The notes under the pieces are model-generated. The model ran no database searches. It worked only from the letters and a program-made list of their open reading frames with translations, and had not been told where the DNA came from. 64,000 bases of DNA from Clostridiales bacterium. GTDB taxonomy: Bacteria; Bacillota; Clostridia; Oscillospirales; Butyricicoccaceae. Location: assembly GCA_019421385.1 (NCBI GenBank), contig JAHZFK010000016.1:1-64000 (forward strand), in the 5' to 3' direction. Shown here one piece after another: positions 40,951 through 48,696 of the stretch; position 1 is the stretch's first letter; each line of letters begins with the position of its first letter. A program made the position numbers and the translations under genes.

Positions 40951-42853
40951 ACAAATCAGCGTGCCGAGCTTTTCCAGTGTTGCAACCGGGCGGAAAAATT
41001 ACCGGAGGTTTCGCGGCGTGGACTACTCCACGGATGAAACCCAGATCGACGATAGCCGATCGCCGCGCGCCATAAACGTGATCGCAGACGAGGGCGGCTT
41101 TCCGGAACGGAGATGGGGCTGGAGGACGGTTTTCGACTTTGGAGAGAAGGTGACGGTTTCCGGCATTTTTCCGTTTGAGGGCGAGATCGAAGCGCAGAGC
41201 GACACGGAGACGCGGTATTTTGTGGTTCATGCGGGAGACAAGCTGTATTTGGTGACGCTGCCGCCGAGCGGAGAGGGAAGCAAAAAGGAGCTTTTGTCCG
41301 GCCTGAAAAACGGCGGGCGCAGTCAGGGCTTTTACATGAACGGAAAGCTCTACATCCTGACAGGCGCGGAATACATCGTTTTCGATGGCAAGGACGCAAA
41401 GCGTGTTTCGGATGATACGGCGTATGTGCCGCTGACAACCTACCAAAGCAAGCCGACAGGCGGCGGGCAGAGCTATGAGAGCATCAATATGCTGTGCAAA
41501 TACCGCAAGAACCGGTTTGTCGCGGATGGGAGCAGCAAGACGTTTCAGCTTGACGTGACCGAGATTGATGCAGATTTTAAGCCGGAGGCAAGCTATTACA
41601 TCACGGGAGATAAGATCGACGTAGAGAGTTTTGACGCGAAAAAAGGCACGGTGACCTTTGCGACCGCGCCGAAAGCGCCGGAGAACGCAGGCACAAGCAA
41701 TGTCGAAGTTAAGTTCGCCAAAACGACTGAGGACAGAACGAAGATACTTGGCTGCACGATCTATGCGCTGTATGGCGCGGATGGGAGTAGCAACCGCGTG
41801 TTTGTTTCCGGCAACGGCGAGTACGCTGCGACAGAGTGGTTTTCCGGTCTGAGCGATCCGACCTATTTCCCGGATATCAACTATTCGGTCGTGGGTTCGA
41901 GCGATTTTCCGATTGTCTGTTACGTCAAGGCGCAGGGCGAGCTGTTGATCATCAAGCAGGACAACCGGCAGGAGGGCACGATTTGGCACCACGCGAGCAC
42001 GATCGTGAGCGAGACGGCGGCATTCCCGCTCAAAGAGGGCGTGCCGGGCTATGGCGCCATCGCACGGTATTCGGCGGCGAACCTCAACGACGACCCGCTG
42101 TATTTGAGCCCACGCGGCGTATATGCCCCGACAACGACATATAACAACAATATTGTTGTGCGGCAGCTGTATTGCCGCAGTCGCCGCGTAAACCCCAAAC
42201 TGTGCAAGGAAAAAGGCCTTGAGGACGCGATCTGCGCGGTGTGGCGCGGGTGGTATGTGCTGGTGGTGAACGGCGTTGCGTACATCGCAGACGGCAACCA
42301 GAACCGCGAGGATCAGGGGTATGAGTGGTACTACTGGACGAACATCCCCGCGCATGTCATGCAGCCAGACCGGCAGACGATGTATTTCGGCACGAAAGAC
42401 GGCCGTATCTGCAAGTTCAACGACGACATGGTGAACGATGCAAACGAAACCATGCGGCAGGCGTATAACGACGACGGCGCAGCAATCCATACCGAGTGGG
42501 CGACCAAGCTTGACACCATGGGGACGCTGAGCCAGCTCAAGACGATGCCAAAGCGCGGCAGCTCGGTACATATGAAAAGTTACGCGAAGTCTGCGTTTGA
42601 CGTTTATATTCGGACGGAAAACAGCGCTGCGCGGTTTTATAAAACCATGTATGCCGACCAATTCACGTTTGATGATATTGATTTCAAGCGCATTAGCTTT
42701 GTTTCCAGCGAGAACGCGATTTTGCCGCTGCTCATCAAGCTGAAGAAATGGAAGGCGATCCAGTTTGTTTTCGTTTCGGATGCGGTAAACGAAGGGTTTG
42801 GCATTTATGAACTGGAGGTCAAATGGGAAGATGCGGGGGAGGCGAAAAAGTGA
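40943..42853 (+). CDS. Tail hub/stabilisation protein (P22 gp10-like)
   Basis: The 636-residue beta-rich protein has repeated blade-like segments (YFVVHAGDKLYLVTLP; GFYMNGKLYILTGAEYIVFD; LYLSPRGVYAPTTT), suggesting a beta-propeller like the packaged-DNA stabilisation or nozzle proteins of podoviruses. The early EGGFPERRWGWRTVF segment is typical of this group. It overlaps both neighbours and would cap the portal-adaptor channel. Confidence 0.7.
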   Translation: MPKQISVPSFSSVATGRKNYRRFRGVDYSTDETQIDDSRSPRAINVIADEGGFPERRWGWRTVFDFGEKVTVSGIFPFEGEIEAQSDTETRYFVVHAGDKLYLVTLPPSGEGSKKELLSGLKNGGRSQGFYMNGKLYILTGAEYIVFDGKDAKRVSDDTAYVPLTTYQSKPTGGGQSYESINMLCKYRKNRFVADGSSKTFQLDVTEIDADFKPEASYYITGDKIDVESFDAKKGTVTFATAPKAPENAGTSNVEVKFAKTTEDRTKILGCTIYALYGADGSSNRVFVSGNGEYAATEWFSGLSDPTYFPDINYSVVGSSDFPIVCYVKAQGELLIIKQDNRQEGTIWHHASTIVSETAAFPLKEGVPGYGAIARYSAANLNDDPLYLSPRGVYAPTTTYNNNIVVRQLYCRSRRVNPKLCKEKGLEDAICAVWRGWYVLVVNGVAYIADGNQNREDQGYEWYYWTNIPAHVMQPDRQTMYFGTKDGRICKFNDDMVNDANETMRQAYNDDGAAIHTEWATKLDTMGTLSQLKTMPKRGSSVHMKSYAKSAFDVYIRTENSAARFYKTMYADQFTFDDIDFKRISFVSSENAILPLLIKLKKWKAIQFVFVSDAVNEGFGIYELEVKWEDAGEAKK

Positions 42854-44055
42854 GCATCAAAGATTTAACGATTACAGATCAAAATGTGCAGGGAGTTTTG
42901 GTAGTAAACCAGCCGGATCGGCTGACCGGGACCGCAGAAGAAAACAAAAAAGTGTTCGATGCATTTCCGCAGCTTATTCGGAAACGGTTTAATGAGTTGC
43001 TTGAGCTACTTACAGCGGAAAGCGGCGCCGGGGAAATTCCGGTCGGTCCGATTGAGGGAGTGACGGCGGAGACGGTGCAGCAGGCGCTGGAAGCCATTCA
43101 GCAGAACCTGACGGCGTATATCAACAAGATCAAAGCGGCAACCGGCGCGGCCGAGGTCGGCGTGTCACAAATCAGCGGGATGCAGGCGCAGAACGTGCAG
43201 AAAGCGCTGGAGGAACTGCGGAAAGCAATTGAAGACAGTGTTTCTGGCATTATACCGGGTGGAACGATTACGCCGGATATGCTGGCAGGTCCCATACCGC
43301 CGGAAAAAGGCGGTACAGGAGAGAAAACCACACAGGCAGCAATTGCTGCGCTGGGCGCTGGTGTACAATCGAATATATTGGATAACTCTATCTTTATCGG
43401 AGGCGGAACGGCAGGAAATTTGCCGGTAAATCAGCGAGGGAAGATGACATATAGCGCTTTCGAACCCTGTGTGGATAGATGGAAACTATTTGCAACAGGA
43501 GAATTTGTTCTTGCTATAAACACTGACTATATCTCCCTTAATTTGAGTACGGCATCGGTCATAAACATGTCGCAATTTGTAGAAAACTATTCTTTTTTCA
43601 AGGGGAAAACATTGACGTTTTCTGCGCTTGTACGAGGGAAGGGCGCGATTACAGTTGGAGTAGCAGATAGTTCGTACATTGCAAGAGCAGACTATGATAG
43701 CTCTGCATGGGGGTTGATGGCTACAACCTTCACTCTTGGCGATGATATTATTCGACTGGAGGCAGTTTTACAGTCACAGGGGAATTTTGATGTAAAAGCA
43801 GCTAAGATAGAGATTGGAGATAGACAAACTCTTGCTTATCAAGACAATGTCGGCAATTGGAATCTGCTTCAACAACAGGAAAACGATTATGCGACGCAGC
43901 TTTTGAAATGTCAGAGATATTTTCAGCTGTATTCCAGTGCAGAGGAAAGACCGGATAAAGCGGTAGACTGCCGACCAGTGATGCGCATTGACCCGACCCC
44001 CGGAACGATCAAAATCGGCGAACAGACGTATTACTATAATTCCGCAGAGCTGTGA
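42850..44055 (+). CDS. Tail fibre / appendage protein
   Basis: GTG 42850 overlaps the hub stop and follows GGGGAGG. The 401-residue protein has repeated fibre-shaft segments (VGPIEGVTAETVQQALEAIQ; VGVSQISGMQAQNVQKALEE), then a beta-rich receptor-binding tip and the LLKCQRYFQLYSS ending common to phage fibre tips. The tip DNA (about 43,350-43,930) is AT-rich and the shaft GC-rich, as in the prophage 1 fibre gene. Confidence 0.8.
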   Translation: MSIKDLTITDQNVQGVLVVNQPDRLTGTAEENKKVFDAFPQLIRKRFNELLELLTAESGAGEIPVGPIEGVTAETVQQALEAIQQNLTAYINKIKAATGAAEVGVSQISGMQAQNVQKALEELRKAIEDSVSGIIPGGTITPDMLAGPIPPEKGGTGEKTTQAAIAALGAGVQSNILDNSIFIGGGTAGNLPVNQRGKMTYSAFEPCVDRWKLFATGEFVLAINTDYISLNLSTASVINMSQFVENYSFFKGKTLTFSALVRGKGAITVGVADSSYIARADYDSSAWGLMATTFTLGDDIIRLEAVLQSQGNFDVKAAKIEIGDRQTLAYQDNVGNWNLLQQQENDYATQLLKCQRYFQLYSSAEERPDKAVDCRPVMRIDPTPGTIKIGEQTYYYNSAEL

Positions 44056-44063
44056 GGTGCGAG

Positions 44064-44699
44064 ATGGAAGAAAACAGAATGATTGTCTATGTGAAAACAG
44101 ATGAGCAGGGGCGCATTCTTGACATCAATTCATCGGCTTTTCTCGACAATACGGAGGGGTGGACGGCAATTGATGAGGGATATGGTGACAAGTACTTGCA
44201 CGCTTACCGACATTACTTGCCGGGGAGACCGTGCACGGAGGATGGTGTGCCGTTGTGGAAGCTAATGGACAGCGCGCCGGTGCTGCGCAGCGAGGAGGAG
44301 ATCGCTGCGGATAAAATGGACATCATGCGTGCGGAAAAGCAGGAGCAGAACAAACAAGCCCTTGCGGACTGGCTCGCGGCGCACCCGCTGACGTGGACGG
44401 ACGGCAAGGTGTACGGCGTGACAGAGCAGGATCAGACCGAAATGGCGATCAACCTTGCGCAGTACCAGCTGGCAGCTGCCGCCGGGCAGCCCGCCGTGCT
44501 CGAGTGGCACGCACAAAAGCAGCAGTGCCACACGTTCACGATCGACGAATATACGGCCTTATCGCTGGCTATTGCCGCGTATGTTTACCCGTATAGACGG
44601 TATCAGGAACAGGTGAAAGCCGCAATCTACGCGGCGAAGAGCAAGGAGGAACTGGATGCAATCGAGATCGACTACGGCAGTGTCGGTGCTGCTGCATAG
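44064..44699 (+). CDS. Fibre-associated protein, counterpart of 14,525
   Basis: ATG 44064 follows GAGGTG. The 211-residue product has an N-terminal beta part (VYVKTDEQGRILDINSSAFL) and a helical C-terminal part. It sits between fibre and CmpB-like genes exactly as the DUF4376-like gene does in prophage 1. Probable fibre accessory or assembly factor. It overlaps the next gene. Confidence 0.6.
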   Translation: MEENRMIVYVKTDEQGRILDINSSAFLDNTEGWTAIDEGYGDKYLHAYRHYLPGRPCTEDGVPLWKLMDSAPVLRSEEEIAADKMDIMRAEKQEQNKQALADWLAAHPLTWTDGKVYGVTEQDQTEMAINLAQYQLAAAAGQPAVLEWHAQKQQCHTFTIDEYTALSLAIAAYVYPYRRYQEQVKAAIYAAKSKEELDAIEIDYGSVGAAA

Positions 44700-45084
44700 C
44701 GCGTTTGGCGTGATTGGCGGGCTGGCGTACATGGTTATCGAAATCCTCTGGCGCGGACATACACACTGGAGCATGGGCGTTTTGGGCGGGGTGTGCTTTG
44801 TGTTTATCGGCCTACAGGATGAAATGCAGAAGCACCCACCGCTATGGATTCAAATGGTGCAAGGCGCGGCAATGGTGACCTGGCTTGAGTTTTTCACCGG
44901 TCTGATCGTTAATGTGTGGCTTGGCTTGGATGTATGGGATTATTCGGACATGCCGGGCAACCTCATGGGGCAGGTTTGCCCGCAGTTCTCGGTAGCGTGG
45001 TTTTTCCTCAGCGCGGCGGCGATAAAGCTGGAGAACGCGCTGCACAAGCTGGCAGAATGGATTGCGCGCCGGCGCGGGAGGTGA
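44656..45084 (+). CDS. CmpB-like membrane protein, paralogue of 15,229
   Basis: The 142-residue protein is closely similar to the prophage 1 protein over its whole length, sharing WRGHTHWSMGVLGGVCF-type and WDYSDMPGNLMGQVC segments and the RRRGR end. Four membrane spans are predicted by eye. It marks a cassette shared by two otherwise unrelated phages. A start at about 44,680 is also possible. Confidence 0.75.
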   Translation: MQSRSTTAVSVLLHSAFGVIGGLAYMVIEILWRGHTHWSMGVLGGVCFVFIGLQDEMQKHPPLWIQMVQGAAMVTWLEFFTGLIVNVWLGLDVWDYSDMPGNLMGQVCPQFSVAWFFLSAAAIKLENALHKLAEWIARRRGR

Positions 45085-45096
45085 GGGGAGAGCCGG

Positions 45097-45438
45097 ATGG
45101 AGACGATACGGGACTATTGGGCGCAGCTTTCCGCCGCGCTCGCCGCCGCGGTGTGGGTGGTCAAACAAGCGATCAAACGAAGAAAGCACCGCGCGGAATG
45201 GGAAAGGGCAGTGCAAAAAGCGCTGCTTGCTACGCTGCACGATCGGCTGCTGTTCCTCTGCCTGCAATATCTGGAGGCGGGGGAAATCACGGCAGACGAG
45301 ATGGACAACTTGACGCTTTTATATGACCAGTATGTCGCGCTGGGCGGCAACGGGACCATTAAAAAGCTGATGGAGCGCGTGGGTATTTATGTGAAGATCA
45401 TTGACGAGAGGAGCAAAAACAATGAATTGGAAGGTTAG
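45097..45438 (+). CDS. Membrane-anchored helical protein before holin
   Basis: The 113-residue protein has an N-terminal hydrophobic helix (about 8-24) and a charged helical remainder (AEWERAVQKALLATLHDRLL). It occupies the place of the XhlA-like gene of prophage 1 and is a probable holin partner. It overlaps the holin start. Confidence 0.55.
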   Translation: METIRDYWAQLSAALAAAVWVVKQAIKRRKHRAEWERAVQKALLATLHDRLLFLCLQYLEAGEITADEMDNLTLLYDQYVALGGNGTIKKLMERVGIYVKIIDERSKNNELEG

Positions 45439-45691
45439 ATTTCAGAATCCGGTATTTTTGGTGCAGATCCTTGCGGGTGCGGTGCTGACGGTGCTGGCAT
45501 ACTGGGGGCTGACCCCGCAGGACATGCGGACATGGGGCAGCGTGTGGGAGCTGATCGTGCAGACGGCGAGCAATCCGTATTGCTGCTTCCTGATGATCAG
45601 CAACATCTGGAACGCGCTGAACGACCCGACCACCAGCGGCCTGACGGACAGCGACCGCGCGAAGAGCTACGACAAGCCGCTGGAAAAGTGA
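45422..45691 (+). CDS. Holin, phi LC3 family
   Basis: ATG 45422 gives 89 residues that fit the phi LC3 (Phage_holin_1) family: MNWKVRFQNPVFLVQILAGA, a second hydrophobic region, and the conserved GLTDSDRAKSYDKP end. It permeabilises the membrane to let the amidase out. It is a different holin family from that of prophage 1. Confidence 0.9.
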   Translation: MNWKVRFQNPVFLVQILAGAVLTVLAYWGLTPQDMRTWGSVWELIVQTASNPYCCFLMISNIWNALNDPTTSGLTDSDRAKSYDKPLEK

Positions 45692-45700
45692 GGTGCGCAC

Positions 45701-46528
45701 ATGAATATCCCGTTTGTACAGGCTCACAGCAGCAATTACAAGCAAGGCCGAAGCGCCACTATCCAATGGATCGTTGTACATTACACCGCGAACGACGGGG
45801 ACACAGACGCAGGGAACGCGAGCTATTTTGCAAGGACGCCGAACTTGACCGCGTCTGCTCATTACTTTGTTGATGAGGACAGCGTGACGCAGTCTGTGAG
45901 GGACACTGATACCGCATGGCATTGCGGTGCATCGACGTACTACAACGGCTGCCGAAACGCCAACAGCATCGGCGTGGAGATGTGCAGCGATATTGTCGGC
46001 GGAAAGTACATCATCACAGAGCAGACGGTGTCGCGCACGGTGGAGCTGGTGCGGATGCTGATGCAGAAGTACGGCATTCCGGTAAGCCGCGTGTGCCGTC
46101 ACTACGACGTGACACACAAGCAGTGTCCGGAGCCGTGGGTGCGCAATCCGCAGCTGTGGGAGGATTTCAAAAAGCGATTGACGCAGAAGGAGGACAACGA
46201 AGTGGTTGAGACGAAAACCGTGCTGGTGGACGGCAAAGAGTACAAATGCGAATGCATTGAGAAGGACGGGAACAACTTTGTGAAGATGCGTTCGCTTTCG
46301 CAGGCGGGATATGACGTTGTATTCGATGCCGCGCGCCAGCTGCCGGCTATGACCGCGCCGCAGTGCCGCGCATTTGTGCCGGAAGGTGACGAGGCCGTGC
46401 AGGACGCAATCGACACGCTGCAGGAGGTCTGCGGCCTTGAGGAGCAGACAATTGCGTATATGCGCAAGTATCAGTACGGCGACAATCTGGTAAAGAAGCT
46501 GGCAAAGGCGGTGCAGGGCAATGCCTGA
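45701..46528 (+). CDS. N-acetylmuramoyl-L-alanine amidase (Amidase_2), endolysin
   Basis: The 275-residue protein has an N-terminal Amidase_2 domain (about 1-150) with zinc ligand His27 in VVHYTAND and the CRHYDVTHKQCPEPWV motif carrying His134, His139 and Cys142. The C-terminal 125 residues (YKCECIEKDGNNFVKMRSLS and LPAMTAPQCRAFVP regions) look like a wall-binding or stalk-type module. It lyses the cell at the end of infection. A different amidase family from prophage 1. Confidence 0.92.
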   Translation: MNIPFVQAHSSNYKQGRSATIQWIVVHYTANDGDTDAGNASYFARTPNLTASAHYFVDEDSVTQSVRDTDTAWHCGASTYYNGCRNANSIGVEMCSDIVGGKYIITEQTVSRTVELVRMLMQKYGIPVSRVCRHYDVTHKQCPEPWVRNPQLWEDFKKRLTQKEDNEVVETKTVLVDGKEYKCECIEKDGNNFVKMRSLSQAGYDVVFDAARQLPAMTAPQCRAFVPEGDEAVQDAIDTLQEVCGLEEQTIAYMRKYQYGDNLVKKLAKAVQGNA

Positions 46529-46778
46529 GCGCGAAAAAAGCGATGCATGGCATATGATCGAGCTGCTGGGCAAGCAGAACAAAAGGATGTTTTGCTTGGC
46601 TATGGCGCTGCTGGTTGCGTGGCTGCTGACGATCGGCGGGTTTGTATGGTATCTGTATCAGTACGATTTTGAGACATACACCTACACGCAGGACGGCGAG
46701 GGAATGAACGTGATCGGAGATGCAAACGAGGTGACAGACTATGGGGCAGACGCTGAAAGTGCGCAAGCGAACCCGTAA
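46521..46778 (+). CDS. Small single-span membrane protein
   Basis: The 85-residue product overlaps the amidase stop. It has one membrane span (about 24-46) and an acidic C-terminus (YTQDGEGMNVIGDANEVTDY). Conceivably a lysis accessory; unrecognised. Confidence 0.6.
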   Translation: MPEREKSDAWHMIELLGKQNKRMFCLAMALLVAWLLTIGGFVWYLYQYDFETYTYTQDGEGMNVIGDANEVTDYGADAESAQANP

Positions 46779-46821
46779 AGACGGCCGCGCGAAGGGGAAG
46801 GCCAGAAAGAAGGGCGTATGA
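46741..46821 (+). CDS. 26-residue highly basic peptide
   Basis: ATG 46741 follows GAGGTG at good spacing and overlaps the previous gene. The peptide MGQTLKVRKRTRKDGRAKGK plus six residues is about half Lys/Arg. Its TGA overlaps the next ATG (ATGA). Ribosome site and couplings at both ends argue it is real. It may bind nucleic acid. Confidence 0.5.
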   Translation: MGQTLKVRKRTRKDGRAKGKARKKGV

Positions 46822-47042
46822 AGCTCGAATTCCGAAAGGAAGATTGGGAGGAATTTCTCAGCAATATCGACTTTACCGATAACGAGAAGAAAATCATTCC
46901 GCTGCTTCGGCGCGGTTGGTATCAGATGGATATTGCGGCAGAGCTGGATATATCCGTTTCGACCGTCAAGCGGCGCATCACCTCCATCACCAACAAAACG
47001 GTGAGCTATATTATGCGCACCAGAAAAGTGAGCCACAATTGA
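46818..47042 (+). CDS. LuxR/sigma-like HTH protein
   Basis: The 74-residue protein contains a helix-turn-helix (about 24-60: DNEKKIIPLLRRGWYQMDIA, LDISVSTVKRRI) of the LuxR/sigma region 4 type with no sensor domain. It closes the lysis operon, just before a terminator. It may regulate the downstream ejection-protein genes. Confidence 0.7.
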   Translation: MKLEFRKEDWEEFLSNIDFTDNEKKIIPLLRRGWYQMDIAAELDISVSTVKRRITSITNKTVSYIMRTRKVSHN

Positions 47043-47048
47043 GCCATA

Positions 47049-47085
47049 AAAGGCCCGCGAGTGAACCTCGCGGGCCTTTGCTTTT
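47049..47085 (+). terminator. Terminator after the lysis operon
   Basis: AAAGGCCCGCGAG pairs with CTCGCGGGCCTTT, followed by GCTTTT. A -10-like TACAAT (47089-47094) lies right after it. Confidence 0.88.
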
Positions 47086-47117
47086 CGGTACAATATGGAC
47101 ATAAAGGACGTGAGAAA

Positions 47118-47312
47118 ATGAGCTGCAAGGCACGGCTGATGCGGATGGGGTTTTCCGAAGAAAAGGCAGAGGAAATACTGCAACGGTATGCGGAAAACGG
47201 AAAGACACATGAGCTGGTCGAATACCTTTTTCAAAAGGACACGCAAAGCATCAGCGAGCGTGCCAGCAGAATATTATCGGACACCGTCTCGCCGGCGCGC
47301 AGCGAGCAGTGA
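47118..47312 (+). CDS. Small UBA-like helical protein
   Basis: ATG 47118 gives 64 residues starting MSCKARLMRMGFSEEKAEEI. The MGF-containing three-helix pattern resembles UBA/CUE-type small helical domains. Role unknown. Confidence 0.5.
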   Translation: MSCKARLMRMGFSEEKAEEILQRYAENGKTHELVEYLFQKDTQSISERASRILSDTVSPARSEQ

Positions 47313-47337
47313 ATACATACCAAAAGGAGAAAATACC

Positions 47338-47826
47338 ATGGAATACGCAAGCAAGGGTGTTGCAGGCGCTGGTCTGGGTCTGGGTATCGCAGGTACTGCG
47401 CTCGGTCTGCTCAACGGCGGCTGGGGCCTTCTGAACGGAATGGGCAACGGCTGCGCCAATATGCATGGCTGCTGCGGTGAAAACACTGCGGTGAACCGCT
47501 ATGAGCTGAATCTGGTGCAGGAGATCGCCGCCAAGGATGCGCACATCGGTCTGCTCGAAGCGGACAAGTACACCGATCAGAAGATCGTGGAGGCGTACAA
47601 AGATCTGCAGAGCCAGATCACGGCCATCAAGGACAACCAGACCGCCGTCAATATGCAGCAGGCTGTTTACAACGGCACGAACACTGTGACCATCAGCTGC
47701 ATGCAGCAGCAGATCGCGGCGCTGCAGGCGCTGACCAAGCTGGTTGTGCCGAACTCGAGCGTTTGCCCGGGCTGGGGCAATGTTACTATTACTCCGGCAG
47801 CGGCGGCCACTACTCCGGCGGCATAA
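47338..47826 (+). CDS. Gly-rich hydrophobic/coiled-coil virion protein candidate
   Basis: ATG 47338 follows AAAGGAG. The 162-residue protein has a Gly/Ala/Leu-rich hydrophobic segment (about 7-40), a Cys cluster (CANMHGCCGEN) and a coiled coil (about 58-130), then a Thr/Ala/Pro tail. Proteins of this build near ejection genes may insert in the membrane during infection; inferred from shape only. Confidence 0.5.
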   Translation: MEYASKGVAGAGLGLGIAGTALGLLNGGWGLLNGMGNGCANMHGCCGENTAVNRYELNLVQEIAAKDAHIGLLEADKYTDQKIVEAYKDLQSQITAIKDNQTAVNMQQAVYNGTNTVTISCMQQQIAALQALTKLVVPNSSVCPGWGNVTITPAAAATTPAA

Positions 47827-47833
47827 GACAATC

Positions 47834-47866
47834 AAGGGGCGGGGAATACTCCGCCCCGATGATTTT
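47834..47866 (+). terminator. Hairpin after the Gly-rich gene
   Basis: GGGGCGG pairs with CCGCCCC around a nine-base loop, followed by GATGATTTT. The T-run is weak. Confidence 0.45.
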
Positions 47867-47881
47867 ATGAGGTGATGAAAC

Positions 47882-48196
47882 ATGGAAAGCATTGATCAGG
47901 TCAAGCGAGGAATTGCAAACTTCATCGACGGCGAGGTTGCGCCGATCATGCCGCGCTGGAAGGGCGTTTTGCTTTCGGCAGGCGCGGCGCTGATGATCGA
48001 GGGGAAGTCAAACGAAATCCTTAAGAATCCAATGGTGCAGATGATGGGCGTTGTCAACGGCGACATGGTGGACGTTGACAAGCTATACAGCACGCTCAAG
48101 GTCAAGGCACAGGGGAAGTGGCCGATCGAGCTTGCGGGACTGAAAATGTCCGAAACCGATCTTGACAAGCTGTATCAATACATCAAGGGGGCGTAA
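47882..48196 (+). CDS. Conserved-looking small phage protein
   Basis: The 104-residue product (IANFIDGEVAPIMPRWKGVL; LAGLKMSETDLDKLYQYIKG) has no family I recognise. AGGTGATG spacing is fair, and the next gene starts three bases after its stop. Confidence 0.55.
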   Translation: MESIDQVKRGIANFIDGEVAPIMPRWKGVLLSAGAALMIEGKSNEILKNPMVQMMGVVNGDMVDVDKLYSTLKVKAQGKWPIELAGLKMSETDLDKLYQYIKGA

Positions 48197-48199
48197 ACA

Positions 48200-48496
48200 A
48201 TGGGATTTTTGGAGCATGTACTTGAAAAGTACAATGAGGCACTGGAAGAGCTGATGGGCGCGCAGAAATACGCCACGGACGCATGCCACGCAAAGACGGC
48301 GGAAGAGCGGACGCGGTACATCGAAATGAGCCGCGACGAGATGAAGCACGCGGACAACATCGCGCACATGGCCGACATGGTTGCGGCCGGATCGAACGAC
48401 GAGAGCACAAAGACCGCATGGAATGCATTGCGCATGCACATTGAGGACTGGAGCGACCGCATCCGGGAGAAGCTGGACAGGGCGGCCAAGAAATAA
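48200..48496 (+). CDS. Small helical-bundle protein with ferritin-like ExxH
   Basis: The 98-residue protein is all helical. Helix 1 carries LEELMGAQKYATDA with Glu near residue 16, and helix 2 carries SRDEMKHADNIAHMAD with an ExxH pair near residues 52-55. This resembles half-ferritin (rubrerythrin/EncFtn-like) metal sites. Whether it binds iron or is a structural phage protein is open. Confidence 0.5.
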   Translation: MGFLEHVLEKYNEALEELMGAQKYATDACHAKTAEERTRYIEMSRDEMKHADNIAHMADMVAAGSNDESTKTAWNALRMHIEDWSDRIREKLDRAAKK

Positions 48497-48522
48497 AGGC
48501 GGGAAACCGCCTTTATTTTTTT
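48494..48522 (+). terminator. Terminator
   Basis: TAAAGGCGG pairs with CCGCCTTTA around four bases, followed by TTTTTTT. Confidence 0.85.
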
Positions 48523-48535
48523 ACGGGAAAGTGAG

Positions 48536-48570
48536 TTTGTGCGTTTTGTGCGTTTTGTGCGTGTATAGTA
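48536..48570 (+). promoter_or_regulatory. Second copy of the TTTTGTGCG repeat promoter
   Basis: Same three-unit arrangement as at 33,870-33,904, ending GTGTATAGTAAA, directly after a terminator and before the virion-protein gene at 48,697. Confidence 0.65.
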
Positions 48571-48648
48571 AATCTAAAGGAACGCACAGTGCGTTTCGCT
48601 CATTGAAACCGCGCACGGCGCGGGAAAGATGATAGCGGCCTACGGGCT

Positions 48649-48672
48649 GTGTATTTTGTGCGTGTATACTCA
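48649..48672 (+). promoter_or_regulatory. Single-unit variant of the repeat promoter
   Basis: ATTTTGTGCGTGTATACTC retains one repeat unit and the TATA box, 25 bases before the ATG at 48697. It may be a further start point for the ejection-protein genes. Confidence 0.5.
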
Positions 48673-48696
48673 AAGAAAAACAGGAGGTTAAAAAGT

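Noticed and set aside
40826..42661. 611-codon open frame on the minus strand
   Set aside because: Shadow of the tail hub gene; no start signal or recognisable domain.
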